A DNA stretch of 64,000 nt from Euglena gracilis. Lineage: Eukaryota; Euglenida; Euglenophyceae; Euglenales. Position numbers and translations under genes: made by a program. Below, one piece after another: positions 53,156 to 63,707 of the stretch (position 1 is its first letter; each line of letters starts with the position of its first letter). The notes beneath the pieces were generated by a model, which saw only the letters and a program-made list of their open reading frames with translations, ran no database searches and was not told the origin of the DNA. The DNA is taken from contig CP154956.1 of NCBI GenBank assembly GCA_039621445.1, forward strand, positions 33,949,437 through 34,013,436, read 5' to 3'.

Positions 53156-55444
53156 TCGTTTTTTAAACAATACCTGAAACCCGGACATTTTACACAGAGT
53201 TTCTTCTCGCGTCCGCCCCCCCCCCCCGCATCCCAGTCTGCAGCCCACACCACAGATTTTTCGCAACTTTTTTTTGCCAAAGTTGAGAATCAAATTGCAA
53301 AGTTCTTTCCTTTTCAATTCTCACTTGAATCTATTATTTAGGCCCAAAGTTTCCCAATTTTGATCTCCCACCATGATGTCACACATGTTGCCCATGACCT
53401 GTCAAACTGTCCAGGTCATCCCTGTGTCCTCCTCCGCATCCCCTGCATCCTGAAAACCCCCAGACAAAGTGGGAATTGGAAAAGGCTGTTTGCGGACATT
53501 GCAAAAAATTGCTCCCCCTAGCCTGTGTGGGGGGGTTAAACCCAAAAGAATTTTTCCCCATTTTTGGAATCACTGTGAAATGTGCTTTCTACGTTGGGGT
53601 CACTCAAGGGGTCAAAGAAAAAACGGTTAAAAAATCTTTGCACAAGAAAAAGTCTGAAAGTAGCCTTTAACCAATTTGGGGGGCTGGAGGGGAAGGGGGG
53701 GGGGGGCAGTCCCAGTCAAAATTCACCCATTTTTGTCATCCCCTCTGGAGAAAATTGGCACCTGCACGCGCATCAGCGGGGGTGGTGTGGGGGCGAATTT
53801 GCCAGTTCGGGGGAGCAATTTTCACAACAGCTCTCTTTGGGCAACCTCCAGATCAACAGTCATGTTCCCCCCAAACAGGTATTTGGTAACGTGTTTATCC
53901 AACTTGTTTATCCACATTTCCCCATATGGCCAGACAAAAACATGATGACCTGTGGGATCACAGGGGGCGTTGGGGGATGTTCCCCAGTGACCTCCGTGTG
54001 ACCCCCCCCCCCCCGGTGACCCGGTGAGGCAGTACGGGGGGGGGGTGCTTTCGGCGGTACTTGTTCGCTGAAATTGATGACCGACGGGGACATTTTAAAT
54101 ATTCCTCCTTCCACGATAAATCCCACACAGAACCAGGGGGGATGGGTGAGGAATCGGTTGTAGATGTGGCTTCCCCCCCCCTCACCATTCAAACGCACGA
54201 CCTCCACTGAAATTTATTAGTCGGTTGCCCTGAGGCCTGAATAGTTGTTGTATGAGGTATTTTGAAGGGTTGGGGTCTGGGTTTTGTGGGTGGGTGTGAG
54301 ACCTGATGACTTGTGACTTTGGGCAGGGTTCAGGATTGGGCCTGCCGTACCTCGGGCAGGGCAGTGTTCCCAATGGTGGACGACTGGCAGGGAGACAGAA
54401 AGATAAAGCCCGCCGACATTTTTGCCCCCACAACCCGCCACTGCTTGGAGGGCCCCTTTGTCTTTCCCCCTTTTCCCTCCCCCACAGCCTCTCCAAGCTG
54501 AAATCCTCTAAAAATCCACGCCGCTGGGTATTCCGACTTGTAAAAATTTCAGTGGGGGGTGTGCAGCGAACAAGTACCCTTTCGGCGGTGAACTTCACCG
54601 TTTTGATGGTTGGGGTTGAAATTTTGGTGGGTGAAATTTTGCTCCTTTTCCTCTCAAATGGTCATTTTAAGTTTCATGGTTTATGGAATTTTATCAAATT
54701 TCTGAAACATTTATGGCCAGTCCCCCCCCCCCCCCCAGGACCCTGTCCTGGGGGGGGTCCTGGGGGGCCTTGGGGGGGGGTCCCGCAACTTTTTGGCAAT
54801 TTTTTTGCGGCACAAGATGAGGTTATTTTGAAGACCGGGGGGGGGGTGGGGGGGGAGTGCGCCCCCCACCCCCAGCAGCAGGCACCGAAGGCGCCCGGAA
54901 CTCCACAGTCAGTGGGTCCTGAGGGTACCGCCCAGGGAACTGTGGGCCCAGGGAACTGGCCATGATTCTTCTGAAACTTGCCCAAAATGTCATTTTTGGC
55001 TATTTTTGGCCAAAAAAAGTGCTCTTGGGTGAACTTCAACGGTGAACTTCACCGTTGGGTTTGGCAGAGGAGGGAGGGGGGGTCCGGGACCCCCTGGTGA
55101 ACTTTCAAACGGTGAGCTTCGCCTGGGGGGGGGGGCAAAAACCCAACGTTCACCGCCTGATCTCCTTATACCCTTTTCCGCCGAAATGTTTGGCCCATGC
55201 CTAATTTGATAAATTTTCAGGTAGATTCCTAATTTGAGGCATAAATTTTTCAAATGGGTTTGGTGATCCCCAAATCGGTGCCAAAATCCTAAATTCAGGT
55301 GTGGGGATTCCGAATTTATGGAATTTTTTTCCAACGTTTGATTCCTGATCTGGCCACCGAAAATGTGGTGTCCCCATGACCCAAACCCCCACACCTGGAC
55401 GGGTGACTTGGGTTGACGGCATGGGGTTGGCACCTCTTCTTGTT
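53156..55444. other. No gene seen; G/C-tract repeats
   Basis: C and G tracts near 53.21, 53.69, 54.0, 54.72 and 54.83 kb. GGTGAACTTCACCG palindromes lie at 54,587-54,602 and 55,035-55,056. A small CxxC frame at 53,475-53,670 (VCGHCKKLLPLACVGG) is not assignable. Confidence 0.45.
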
Positions 55445-55538
55445 TACCATGCCCCCCCCCATTTAAGACCCCCTCGGAAGCCAAAATCCCAGGGGGGGTG
55501 TTATATGGGGGGTCTTTCATGGGGGGGGGGGCATGGTA
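55445..55538. mobile_element. Mini foldback element TACCATGCCCC ... GGGGCATGGTA, 94 bp
   Basis: Third member of the family, with inner CGGAAGCCAAAATCCC and TAAGACCCCC / GGGGGTCTT. Confidence 0.65.
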
Positions 55539-56137
55539 TGATGTTGTCAAAGCATCGGTGAAATGGTGATGAGTTGAGAACCACTTTTGGGATAACCTTG
55601 CCTGCAGAGTTGGCCATTTCGATGGACTGCGGGGCACATCAGTTCTTCAAAGCAACACCATTCAGCAAATAAAACCAACCAGTCCAAGCTGTTTGCTATT
55701 GATGATTTGAATGAATGGTTTCCCCACTCTGATTTATCACTTGCAGATGCATTACAACCAAGGGGGGTTTTCTCCCCGCGTCCCCCCCCGCGTCCCCCCC
55801 GCGTCCCGAAAACCCCCAAGGTTTTTTTGTTCACCGCCGAAAAAAAAAAACGTTTGATTGATTTTTTTTTGCCAAAAAACATATTGAAAAACAGGTTGTC
55901 ATCCCTTTTTTTTTTTGAGCAGCTTCTCTGAGTGTGTTGCCATTGCTTTGTCACCCCTGAGTCCATCGTAGGGGTCTCCGGCTTTGTCCTGAAACCGTGT
56001 CTGGGGGCTCCGGTTCGGGCGGGGAAAAAACCATCGTAGGGGTGGGGTCACCGACTTACACCCGACGACTGAATTTTTCGCACTTCATATGTATGTATGT
56101 ATGTATGTGTGTATGTGTGTGTGTATGTGTGAAAATG

Positions 56138-56191
<54 letters not shown>

Positions 56192-57700
56192 GGACAAATC
56201 CCTTTTGTTGCTCAACTGTTTGAGGGCCCCAAAATAACAAAATTTCTTGTGCCACCAAATTAGTATTCCTGCCTTTTGTTTTCTTTGTATTTGAAGGCCT
56301 AAAACATCAAAAGAAATGTTGTGGTTGGAGCCTAATTTGGCCAAATTCGCCCCACAACAAGTTCCCTCGGGTCCCCCCCCCCCATATCCCAGACACCCCT
56401 TGGCATTTTGCCACATCGACCAAAGTCTGTTCCAACGAGGAAGTTTTATTCATCAGTGACGAGTTTCTCCTTGACAAGTTTGGTTTATCGATCCGGGGAC
56501 CCCAATTAATCGCGGTTAATTGCTTGGTCCCTGTGTTGGCGGTTAATTGATCATTCCTGATTTTTAAAAGGAGCCAGTGCCTTCGAGAATGCCCAACGCG
56601 CGTGCAGGGTTTCCCACGTTGGCTCCCACATTGACTTCCCAGAGCCCCTTTTGGGAGGTTAGGCATTCGAAAATTTTTTGATGGGGGGGTCGAGGTCGTG
56701 GAGTGGGCCGACCCTTGGGTCGGCCCATGACCCTAGGATGGGCCAGTGTCGGCCCACGACCCTAGAGCGACCCTGGCGACCCAGGGGTTGTATCGGGCCG
56801 ACCTCACACATGCCACCAATTTGTTTGCACTTAATCTCAAAAAAATGCTTGCACCATCCCAAAAATACATGCCTCCATTCCGAGTTTTTTTTTTTGCACT
56901 TGGATCGGGTGTTTTGCACAGTTGACCTTTGAAACTTCAGTTGGCAGACCAGTGTCAGGCTTTTTTCATTTGCTCAATTTTTCATTGAGCAAAAATAAAA
57001 TGACGGAATTCCTTTTTTTGGAAAAAGTGCAAGTTTTTTGAGGATACAGTGCAAAAACTCTTGAGATCTTTGGGCAATTTTTGTTTTTGAGTGCAGTGGG
57101 CAAAAATTTTGACAGGTTGGGGCATTGCCGGCAAACATTTCAGACGCTAGGTGCAACCACAGGGTGATCAAAGGTGACTCATTGGAAAACCGTAAATTGA
57201 TCACAGGTGACACATGCGGCAACCGTGGTCGCTAAAGTTCGCTAATGCTAAAAACGCGAATTTTGGGACACCTGGCGTATCGCCAGGAACCCGTGGCCTG
57301 TTGTGGGGAAGCCCGAGATGGTAACGGTTTTTAAGCCAAAGCCCGGGTTCAACCACGGTTCCTGGTTCAGAAACAGGGAGTGCTTTCGGTGACAGGTGAG
57401 GGGACCTTGGCTCCTCCTCATCCGAAATCATATTTCAGATCGTTTTTGTGATCTTGCAAGCTTTCCAGCTTGTGTCCAAAATGGCCATCTTGGGCTGCTT
57501 GAAGCTGAGAAGGTTACCATTCATCAAAGTGCGGAACCTGCAGAGGTGCCTCCTTTCAAAACCTGCCCATTGTGATCATCCCATCAAATACCTGTGGCTA
57601 ATCAGGCTTCTGCAAAGGGTGTTGGACTGCAGCTAGTCCAACTTTGGCCAATGAAAATCCCAGTGGACCACCCTTGTTGGGGGGGGGAGGTCCGCTAACA
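55539..57700. other. No gene seen; (CA)n(TA)n microsatellite
   Basis: 56,087-56,192 is (TATG)n, (TG)n, (CA)n then (TA)n. 56,490-56,560 has TTAATCGCGGTTAATTG words as at 46.7 kb. 56,700-56,800 has GTCGGCCCA(C/T)GACCCTAG repeats. No coding signal. Confidence 0.5.
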
Positions 57701-57769
57701 GGACCAGCTGATGGAAAGGATCGTGGGACCCCTCCCACGAAATACAGGGCAGGCGCGCGCGCTGGTCCC

Positions 57770-58400
57770 CCGCATTCAGGCTGAAACCGTGTCTAGGGGC
57801 TCTGGCTTCACGCCTGAACTGGCGTCCTGGGACACTGGTTCGGGCGTGACGCTGCGTCTTGGGGGGGGGGCAGAAAAAAGTGCCAAAATCTTTCCAAAAA
57901 TGCTTTGTAGACATGTGGTAAACATATCTGAGCAGTTTTGGGGGGGGTCTTCAGCCAGAAATTGGGGTTTTTTGTGTGACGAATTCCCTTTGGCCAATTT
58001 TGGGGCATTTTTGAAATAGAATGCCCTACAGCGCGGCTGAATCTAAGGCCATCTGCTGAAAGCCCTTGGTAACATGGCATGGTGAAACATTGGAATTTCG
58101 AATTTGCAAACAGGGTCGGAACATGCGATCGCCGATTTTCAGAGCACTGTGCAGTGTGGCTGAGTTCTGTGGGACCAGGCAAAAGTTCTTGGGGAGAGCG
58201 TTCGATTGATGTGCCATATGGCACCTGAACTTTAGTATTTAACAAATTAAAATGCCAAATTTTGGAATGCACGATCCCTGAAAATTATATCGAGAACTGT
58301 GTCCCCGCCTGAACCGGCATCCCAGGCACCGGTTTCACGCCCGAACCGGCACCTGGGACACAGTTTTTAAAAATGTGTTCAGCCCGCCAAATGCCTGCCC
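57770..58400. repeat. CGGTTCGGGCGTGA and GAAAGCCCTTGG repeat fragments
   Basis: 57,778-57,860 and 58,300-58,375 belong to the CCGGTTCGGGCG family. 58,050-58,270 is a copy of the 40.38-40.52 kb block (GGGGAGAGC(T/G)TTCGATTGAT). Confidence 0.6.
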
Positions 58401-58414
58401 TGAAATTTGTGGTC

Positions 58415-58531
58415 ATGAACACGTTTTCCATGAGGGCATTTGTGGCATTGACACGTTTTCCATTACGGCATCTGTGGCAATGACACGTTTTCCATTCGGC
58501 ATCTGTGGCAATGACATGTTTTCCATTACGG
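58415..58531. repeat. TTTTCCATTACGGCATCTGTGG tandem units, left side
   Basis: Four units of about 31-34 bp (GACACGTTTTCCATTACGGC type), reverse complement of the repeats that flank A2 and A3. The last is cut by the foldback element. Confidence 0.75.
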
Positions 58532-60651
58532 GGCCCCGGTCGGAAAATCGCGGATGACCAAATTGCGGGTCGGGCCGACCTGGTCGGCCCGACCTCCTGG
58601 TCGGCCCGACCTATGGTCGGCCCGACCAGGTCGGCCCGACCTGTGTGGGTCGGCCCGACCTGGTCGGTAGGAAACGCAATTATCCGCACTACCCCCCCCC
58701 TCTTCTGGAAATTTAAGCCCCCCCCCCCTGAAAAAAACTTTTGTCCAAATCACCCCAAAACCAGTCAAAACCCACTTAAATGGCTCCAGAAGCCCCCAAT
58801 CGGGGGTGAATATGCAAAAACTTGGGGGGAAAATGCCCAGTTTGGGCCACTTTTGGGGAAAATGGGAAAATGCCCATTTCCGAGTGAGGGTCCCCCCATG
58901 TGTATTGGGGGCGGGGGGGTGCGGGGGGGGGCGGCAGCCCCCACCGCTAGGCGACCAAGGGCGCCGAAGGCGCCCTCCGACAATGGGTGTCTGGTTGCGC
59001 ATGCTCACCAAACGGTCGGGCAACGAAGGGATTTTGTTATTGGGGGCGGGGGGGGGAGCGGGGGGGGGCGGCAGCCCCCCCCCCCCCCCGCTAGACGACC
59101 AAGGGCGCCGAAGGCGCCCTCCGACAATGGGTGTCTGGTTGCGCATGCTCACCAAACGGTCCGGCAGCGAAAGGATTTTGTTATTGGGGGCGGGGGGGGT
59201 GCGGGGGGGGCGGGTGTCTGGTTGCGCATGCTCACCAAACGGTCCGGCAGCGAAGGGATTTTGTTATTGGGGGCGGGGGGGGTGCGGGGGGGGCGGGAGC
59301 CCCCCCCGCTAGACGACCAAGGGCGCCGAAGGCGCCCTCCGACAATGGGTGTCTGGGTGCGCATGCTCACCAAACGGTCGGGCAGCGAAGGGATTTTGTT
59401 ATTGGGGGCGGGGGGGGGTGCGGGGGGGGGCGGCAGCCCCCCCCGCTAGGCGACCAAGGGCGCCGAAGGCGCCCTCCGTCAATGGGTGTCTGGTTGCGCA
59501 TGCTCACCAAACGGTCGGGCAACGAAGGGATTTTGTTATTGGGGGGGGGGGGGGGTGCGGGGCGAGGGAGGCAAACCCTCACCGCTAGACCACCAAGGGC
59601 GCCGAAGGCGCACTCCGACAATGGGTGTCTGGTTGCGCATGCTCACCAAACGGTCGGGCAGCGAAGGGATTTTGTTATTGGGGGCGGGGGGGGTGCGGGG
59701 GGGGCGGCAGCCCCCCCCCCCCCGCTAGATGACCAAGGGCGCCGAAGGCGCCCTCCGACAATGGGTGTCTGGTTGCGCATGCTCACCAAACGGTCCGGCA
59801 GCGAAAGGATTTTGTTTTTTGGGGGCGGGGGGGGGGGGCGGGGGGGGCGGGTGTCTGGTTGCGCATGCTCACCAAACGGTCGGGCAGCGAAGGGATTTTG
59901 TTATTGGGGGGGGGGGGCGGGGGGGGGTGCGGGGGGGGGGGGAGCCCCCCCCGCTAGACGACCAAGGGCGCCGAAGGCGCCCTCCGACAATGGGTGTCTG
60001 GTTGCGCATGCTCACCAAACGGTCCGGCAGCAAAGGAATTTTTTTTTTGGGGGCGGGGGGGGGTGGGGGGGGGGGGCGGGTGTCTGGTTGCGCATGCTCA
60101 CCAAACGGTCGGGCAGCGAAGGGATTTTGTTATTGGGGGCGGGGGGGGTGCGGGGGGGGCGGGAGCCCCCCCCGCTAGACGACCAAGGGCGCCGAAGGCG
60201 CCCTCCGACAATGGGTGTCTGGTTGCGCATGCTCACCAAACGGTCGGGCAGCGAAGGGATTTTGTTATTGGGGGCGGGGGGGTCCGGGTCGGGATTGAAC
60301 AAAAACCAAATCTGTGTGGGCGTTTTCTCGTTTTTCCCAAAAGTGGCCCAAACTGGGCATTTTCCCCCCAAATTTTTGCATATTCACCCCCGATTGGGGG
60401 CTTCTGGACCCATTTCAGTGGGTTTTGGCTGGTTTTGGGGTGATTTGGACAAAAAAATTTTTCAGGGGGGGGGCTTAAATTTCCAGAAGAGGGGGGGGGG
60501 TAGTGCGGATAATTGCGTTTCCTACCGACCAGGTCGGGCCGACCCACACAGGTCGGTAAGCCATACGCACAGGTCGGGCCGACCATAGGTCGGGCCGACC
60601 AGGTCGGCAGGATCCGCGATTTGGTCATCCGCGATTTTCCGCACGGAGCCC
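58532..60651. mobile_element. Foldback transposon with tandem-repeat core and 8 bp target duplication
   Basis: Ends are inverted copies of about 340 bp (58,532-58,880 and 60,315-60,651) sharing CGGAAAATCGCGGATGACC, GGTCGGGCCGACC palindromes, TAGTGCGGATAATTGCG-type words and the block CCCCAATCGGGGGTGAATAT. CATTACGG flanks both sides (58,524-58,531 and 60,652-60,659). Neighbouring uninterrupted repeats read TTTTCCATTACGGCATCTGT, giving the empty site. The core is eleven tandem units starting TGGGTGTCTGGTTGCGC, of two sizes (135-144 and 83-86 bp). Open frames of up to 485 codons here are repeat artefacts. With no transposase it is non-autonomous. An 8 bp duplication fits hAT-type activity, but the ends do not prove that. 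Confidence 0.9.
58984..60290. repeat. Eleven-unit tandem array in the foldback core
   Basis: Units start at 58,984, 59,128, 59,211, 59,346, 59,483, 59,622, 59,762, 59,848, 59,991, 60,077 and 60,212. Long units contain CCGCTAGACGACCAAGG and the hairpin GGGCGCCGAAGGCGCCC. Short ones lack this part. All carry a G tract. Confidence 0.9.
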
Positions 60652-60695
60652 CATTACGGCATCTGTGGCAATCAAGTGCAAGATGGAAAAGGCGC

Positions 60696-60909
60696 TACCC
60701 CCCCCCCCCCTAGTCGTACAACCACCCCTCATTTACGACCACCCCCCGGTCACAGGTTGCAGGTTGCGAAAAATTTAACACCACCTTACCTACAACCGCC
60801 GCCTCGTTTATGACCACCCCCCGGTCACAGGTTGCAGGTTATGGGGGTGCTATGACCCCCCCCAGTCACAGGTTGCAGGAACCCGGTCATACGACTAGGG
60901 GGGGGGGTA
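60696..60909. mobile_element. Foldback element TACCCCC...TAGTCGTA ... TACGACTAGGGGG...TA
   Basis: 214 bp. Ends are inverted. The interior has three copies of ACCACCCCCCGGTCACAGG / GGTTGCAGGTT. Related to 29,085-29,161. It abuts the 3' flank of A4. Confidence 0.65.
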
Positions 60910-61037
60910 GCATGAATATTCGGCGACAGGTTGAGAGGCCGGGGTGGTCCTCAACGGGTGAGGCCGGTCGGGGCACTCTACAACACAGGAAATTACCAGA
61001 AGTTGCCTTGGAGCACAACGACAAGCAGTGGGAGACG

Positions 61038-61953
61038 TCACGGAAGACGACACACTTTACACAAAAAAGAGCCACACTTTGGTGGCCGCTGCAAATCTTG
61101 GCAATGAAAATGGTATGAACACAACTCCCTCGGTCGTGGTTTTGCGGGATGCCCGAGCGACGGCATTCACGTATGTTTGAAAAGAGGTTGCCGAACGATT
61201 CCCTGAAACGAACATAGTTCCCGACTGCTGCTCACGTTGAGCCACACATTGTTTAATGACGCTCGCCTCATCGAACAACAGGCTGTGTTCCAGCTCCCAT
61301 CCCGTCCAGGCAACAAAGAAATCATCCAGCTCAGGATAAGGTGCTTGCCGATGTTGACACAGTTTGGCAAACTCCAAATGGTTGGCAACAGCAGCAAGCT
61401 CTGCACCTACGGTGCCAGACTTTTTCTTCGTGTTGCCCTGTGCCAGCAAGGTGCCATGAAGGGGGTCAACCTTCGACTTCTCCCACTCAGAAAAATCTCG
61501 GGGATATTTTTTAAAACAAAAGTGAAAAGAAGGGGTCGGAACGAAAAGAAGATAACTTTACCCGCGTGGTATGTGTGTAGTTTGGTTAGCGCACATAACA
61601 TTCGAATAACCTTCCAGCGTCGTTCGAATAATGATCGAAGGAGAAAAGCGGTCGGGGGGGGGGGGAGCGGCAGCCGAGGGGCATGCTAACCCCCTGAGAG
61701 TGATGGTGCGGTGCACGGTGTGTGGCAACGGTGGCAGCGGTCAGCCACGTGCGCCGCCGCCGCAACCCGCCGCTTCAGACGGTGCGGTCCCGCGCTCGTT
61801 CGCCGCCACGGTCCGCGGTACCGCGTATGTGCAGTCGTGTGTTGTTGTAAATGTGGCTGGCGGTCAAAAATACCAAACGGGCAGCCAGGAACAGTTCCGT
61901 CCTTGGGGAGGTGGCAAAAGACCATTCACAAAGTTTGCCGTGCGTTTAGCCAT
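61038..61953 (-). pseudogene. Family A copy A4, interrupted and partly deleted
   Basis: Minus-strand ATG at 61,953 after CCCCTTTTTTTTCGCAG: MAKRTANFVNGL, then a frameshifted LPPPP..ELFLAA. Foreign sequence fills about 61,490-61,870. Homology resumes: LLAQGNTKKKSGTVGAELAA, HLEFAKLCQHRQAPYPELDD, FFVAWTGWELEHSLLFDEAS, then TMFVSGNRSATSFQTYVNAV, the longest version of this part. The first half of the PHD finger is deleted, and FHCQDLQRPPKCGSFLCKVC remains, with stop at 61,038-61,040. Conserved sequence continues beyond the stop (TTGTAGAGTGCCCC ... GGACCACC), as in A2 and A3. The gene lies head to head with B4. Confidence 0.7.
61490..61870. other. Insert or intron inside A4
   Basis: About 380 bp absent from A1-A3, GC-rich in its right part (GCCGCCGCCGCAACCCGCCG), A-rich at the left (TTTTTTAAAACAAAAGTG). 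No TIRs or clear splice sites were recognised. Confidence 0.45.
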
Positions 61954-61982
61954 AGTGGCAGGGCTGCGAAAAAAAGGGGGGT

Positions 61983-62235
61983 AACACGTTTTCCATTACG
62001 GCATTTGTGGCAATGACACGTTTTCCATTGCGGCATCTGTGGCAATGACACGTTTTCCATTACGGCATCATTTCAGCCTGAAAACGTGTTCAGGGGGCCC
62101 TTTGGGGGCCCCCTGCTGAACATGTTTTCAGGCTGAAATCTGGGCTCAGCCACAATTTGTGTGTAGAAACCATGTCGGGGGCTCTCGGTTCACGCCCGAA
62201 CCGGCGTCTAGGGACGCACGGTCACGAATTGGTAT
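61983..62235. repeat. Tandem repeats and palindromes between A4 and B4
   Basis: Three TTTTCCATTACGGCATCTGTGG units, then the GGGGGCCCTTTGGGGGCCCC palindrome (62,069-62,163), then CACGCCCGAACCGGCGTC. Confidence 0.75.
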
Positions 62236-62271
62236 TCTTAACAGATTTTTCTTAATGTACGCCAGCCAGGT

Positions 62272-62648
62272 TACACCCTCCCCCCAAATAATACCCTCCC
62301 CCCAAATAATACCCCCCTCGGGTTCGGCTTCGGCGACTGCCCATTTCGGGCCGAAGGCCCGGATTTTGACCTGAAAATGTAGGTAAAAATCACAATCTCT
62401 GACAGCAAATTAGGAAAAAAAATTGATTTTTCTGGATCATCTGACCACCAAAAAATGGTAAATTTCATAAGAAAGTTCAAAAATGACACACCAAAGGGGG
62501 TCAAAAGGTGCTATTTTGGCTCCTGCGGGACTTTGAGAAATTTCGAAAATGGGGTGCTGTCACCCCCCCCCCAATAATACCCCCTCCCTCGGGCCGGGAC
62601 TTCGGGCGAATAAAAATAATACCCGGGGGGTATTATTTGGGGGGTTTA
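62272..62648. mobile_element. Foldback insert TACACCCTCCCCCC ... GGGGGGTTTA upstream of B4
   Basis: Inverted ends CCCCCCAAATAATACC and GGTATTATTTGGGGGG. B1's upstream region lacks it: CCAGGTTAC joins directly to sequence close to GTGCGCTGCCCCAACC there. The comparison of paralogues shows an insertion of about 377 bp. Confidence 0.7.
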
Positions 62649-62690
62649 CAACCGTATGCACCAGTGCGCTGCCCCAACCCTCCACACCAG

Positions 62691-63707
62691 CAGAATTTCT
62701 GGCTGGTCTTGAGGTTGCCGCAGCACCTCGGGAACCCCCAGCAGTCCACTCACTTTTGTTTGGAGACATGTTTGTCAACAGTTGCCCCCGTGGTGGTCTT
62801 GCGAAAGGCAAACTGGCGCTGGCAGCTGTCCGGGATTTCCAAAAGGTTTGCGAGCTGCGTGGGGCAACGTTTGACAAACTGGACGACTGGCTCTTGGCAT
62901 TTGCTCTTTGGACGGTAAAGGTCGTGTGCCTTTTTGATCACGGTGACGAGAAGCAGCAGGCAGCCGCCGCCCAACGCAAAGAAGTTTGTGCTAATGCCAA
63001 GGTCCAGGATCGGTCCTGGTGCCCCTCCACGTTGGTCACGATGGTCAACGCTCTGGCTGCATTGTATAGGGTATCGCCCACCCATGTCGGCTCTTTTGTG
63101 CCTTCGGTGCAGCCACATCATCCACAGTTTTGTGCTTTTTTCAATGCTGCTTCTCTTCGAGAGAAGAAGCAAAAGACCACAAGCCAGGTTTTCTCAATGT
63201 AGCCAGGTGGGGGGACCATGTTTTTGGAGAGCACTTCCATCTAAACATTGGTGTGCGTTTTTTTTTGTGAAGAACATGCAAAAAAAATTCAAAGAATTGA
63301 TGTGTTTTGGACGTTTCCTTTGGTTCATGTGCTTCAATTTTACGAACATCCAAAACCTTCCCGGAGTTGAAGTCTGGGAGTTCCCCCCACGTGCTGTTCC
63401 CATTGCACTGTAAAGGTTCTCGAGGAATGGAATCCCACAGGAGTGGGTCCATGGGGGGCGGCCATATCATGGCTTCATAGTTTGTTTATTTCTGCAGGCC
63501 CAGCCGTTGCTGCAGTTTGGCATTTTGGGTGGAGTTTCTTTGGCTGCATTCTTTGCCCTGTTCCATTCTTTGCGGGGTTTGAGGGGCGCGGTGCCATTGG
63601 ATTTGCTGAAGCCCATTGATACTCAACCACTTTTGACTGACAGAATCGCAATCGCCGCCTCAACGGTTTGCCGATGCACTTCATCACAGCTTTGCAGAGA
63701 AGAATAG
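62691..63707 (+). CDS. Family B copy B4, two-exon gene with membrane segment
   Basis: Exon 1 starts after CCCCAACCCTCCACACCAG (acceptor) at 62,691: EFLAGLEVAAAPREPPAVHS, LLFGDMFVNSCPRGGLAKGK, AAVRDFQKVCELRGATFDKL, LLAFALWTVKVVCLFDHGDE, VQDRSWCPSTLVTMVNALAA and VPSVQPHHPQFCAFFNAASL. AGCCAG|GTTTTC at 63,187 can be a donor. TTTGTTTATTTCTGCAG ends at 63,497. Both sides are phase 0, giving a 310 bp intron and exon 2 (63,498-63,707) with GILGGVSLAAFFALFHSL, a likely membrane helix, and stop TAG. Without splicing the frame ends at 63,202. It is the most intact family B member. The upstream part, perhaps a 5' exon, is unknown. Function not recognised. Confidence 0.5.

Noticed and set aside
56048-56416. 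Open frame with Ile/Tyr and Cys/Val repeats
   Set aside because: It is read through a TA/CA microsatellite.
59131-60588. 485-codon open frame
   Set aside because: It is produced by the tandem array of the foldback element; every unit length variant keeps a frame open by chance and the protein is Gly/Arg/Pro-rich repeat.
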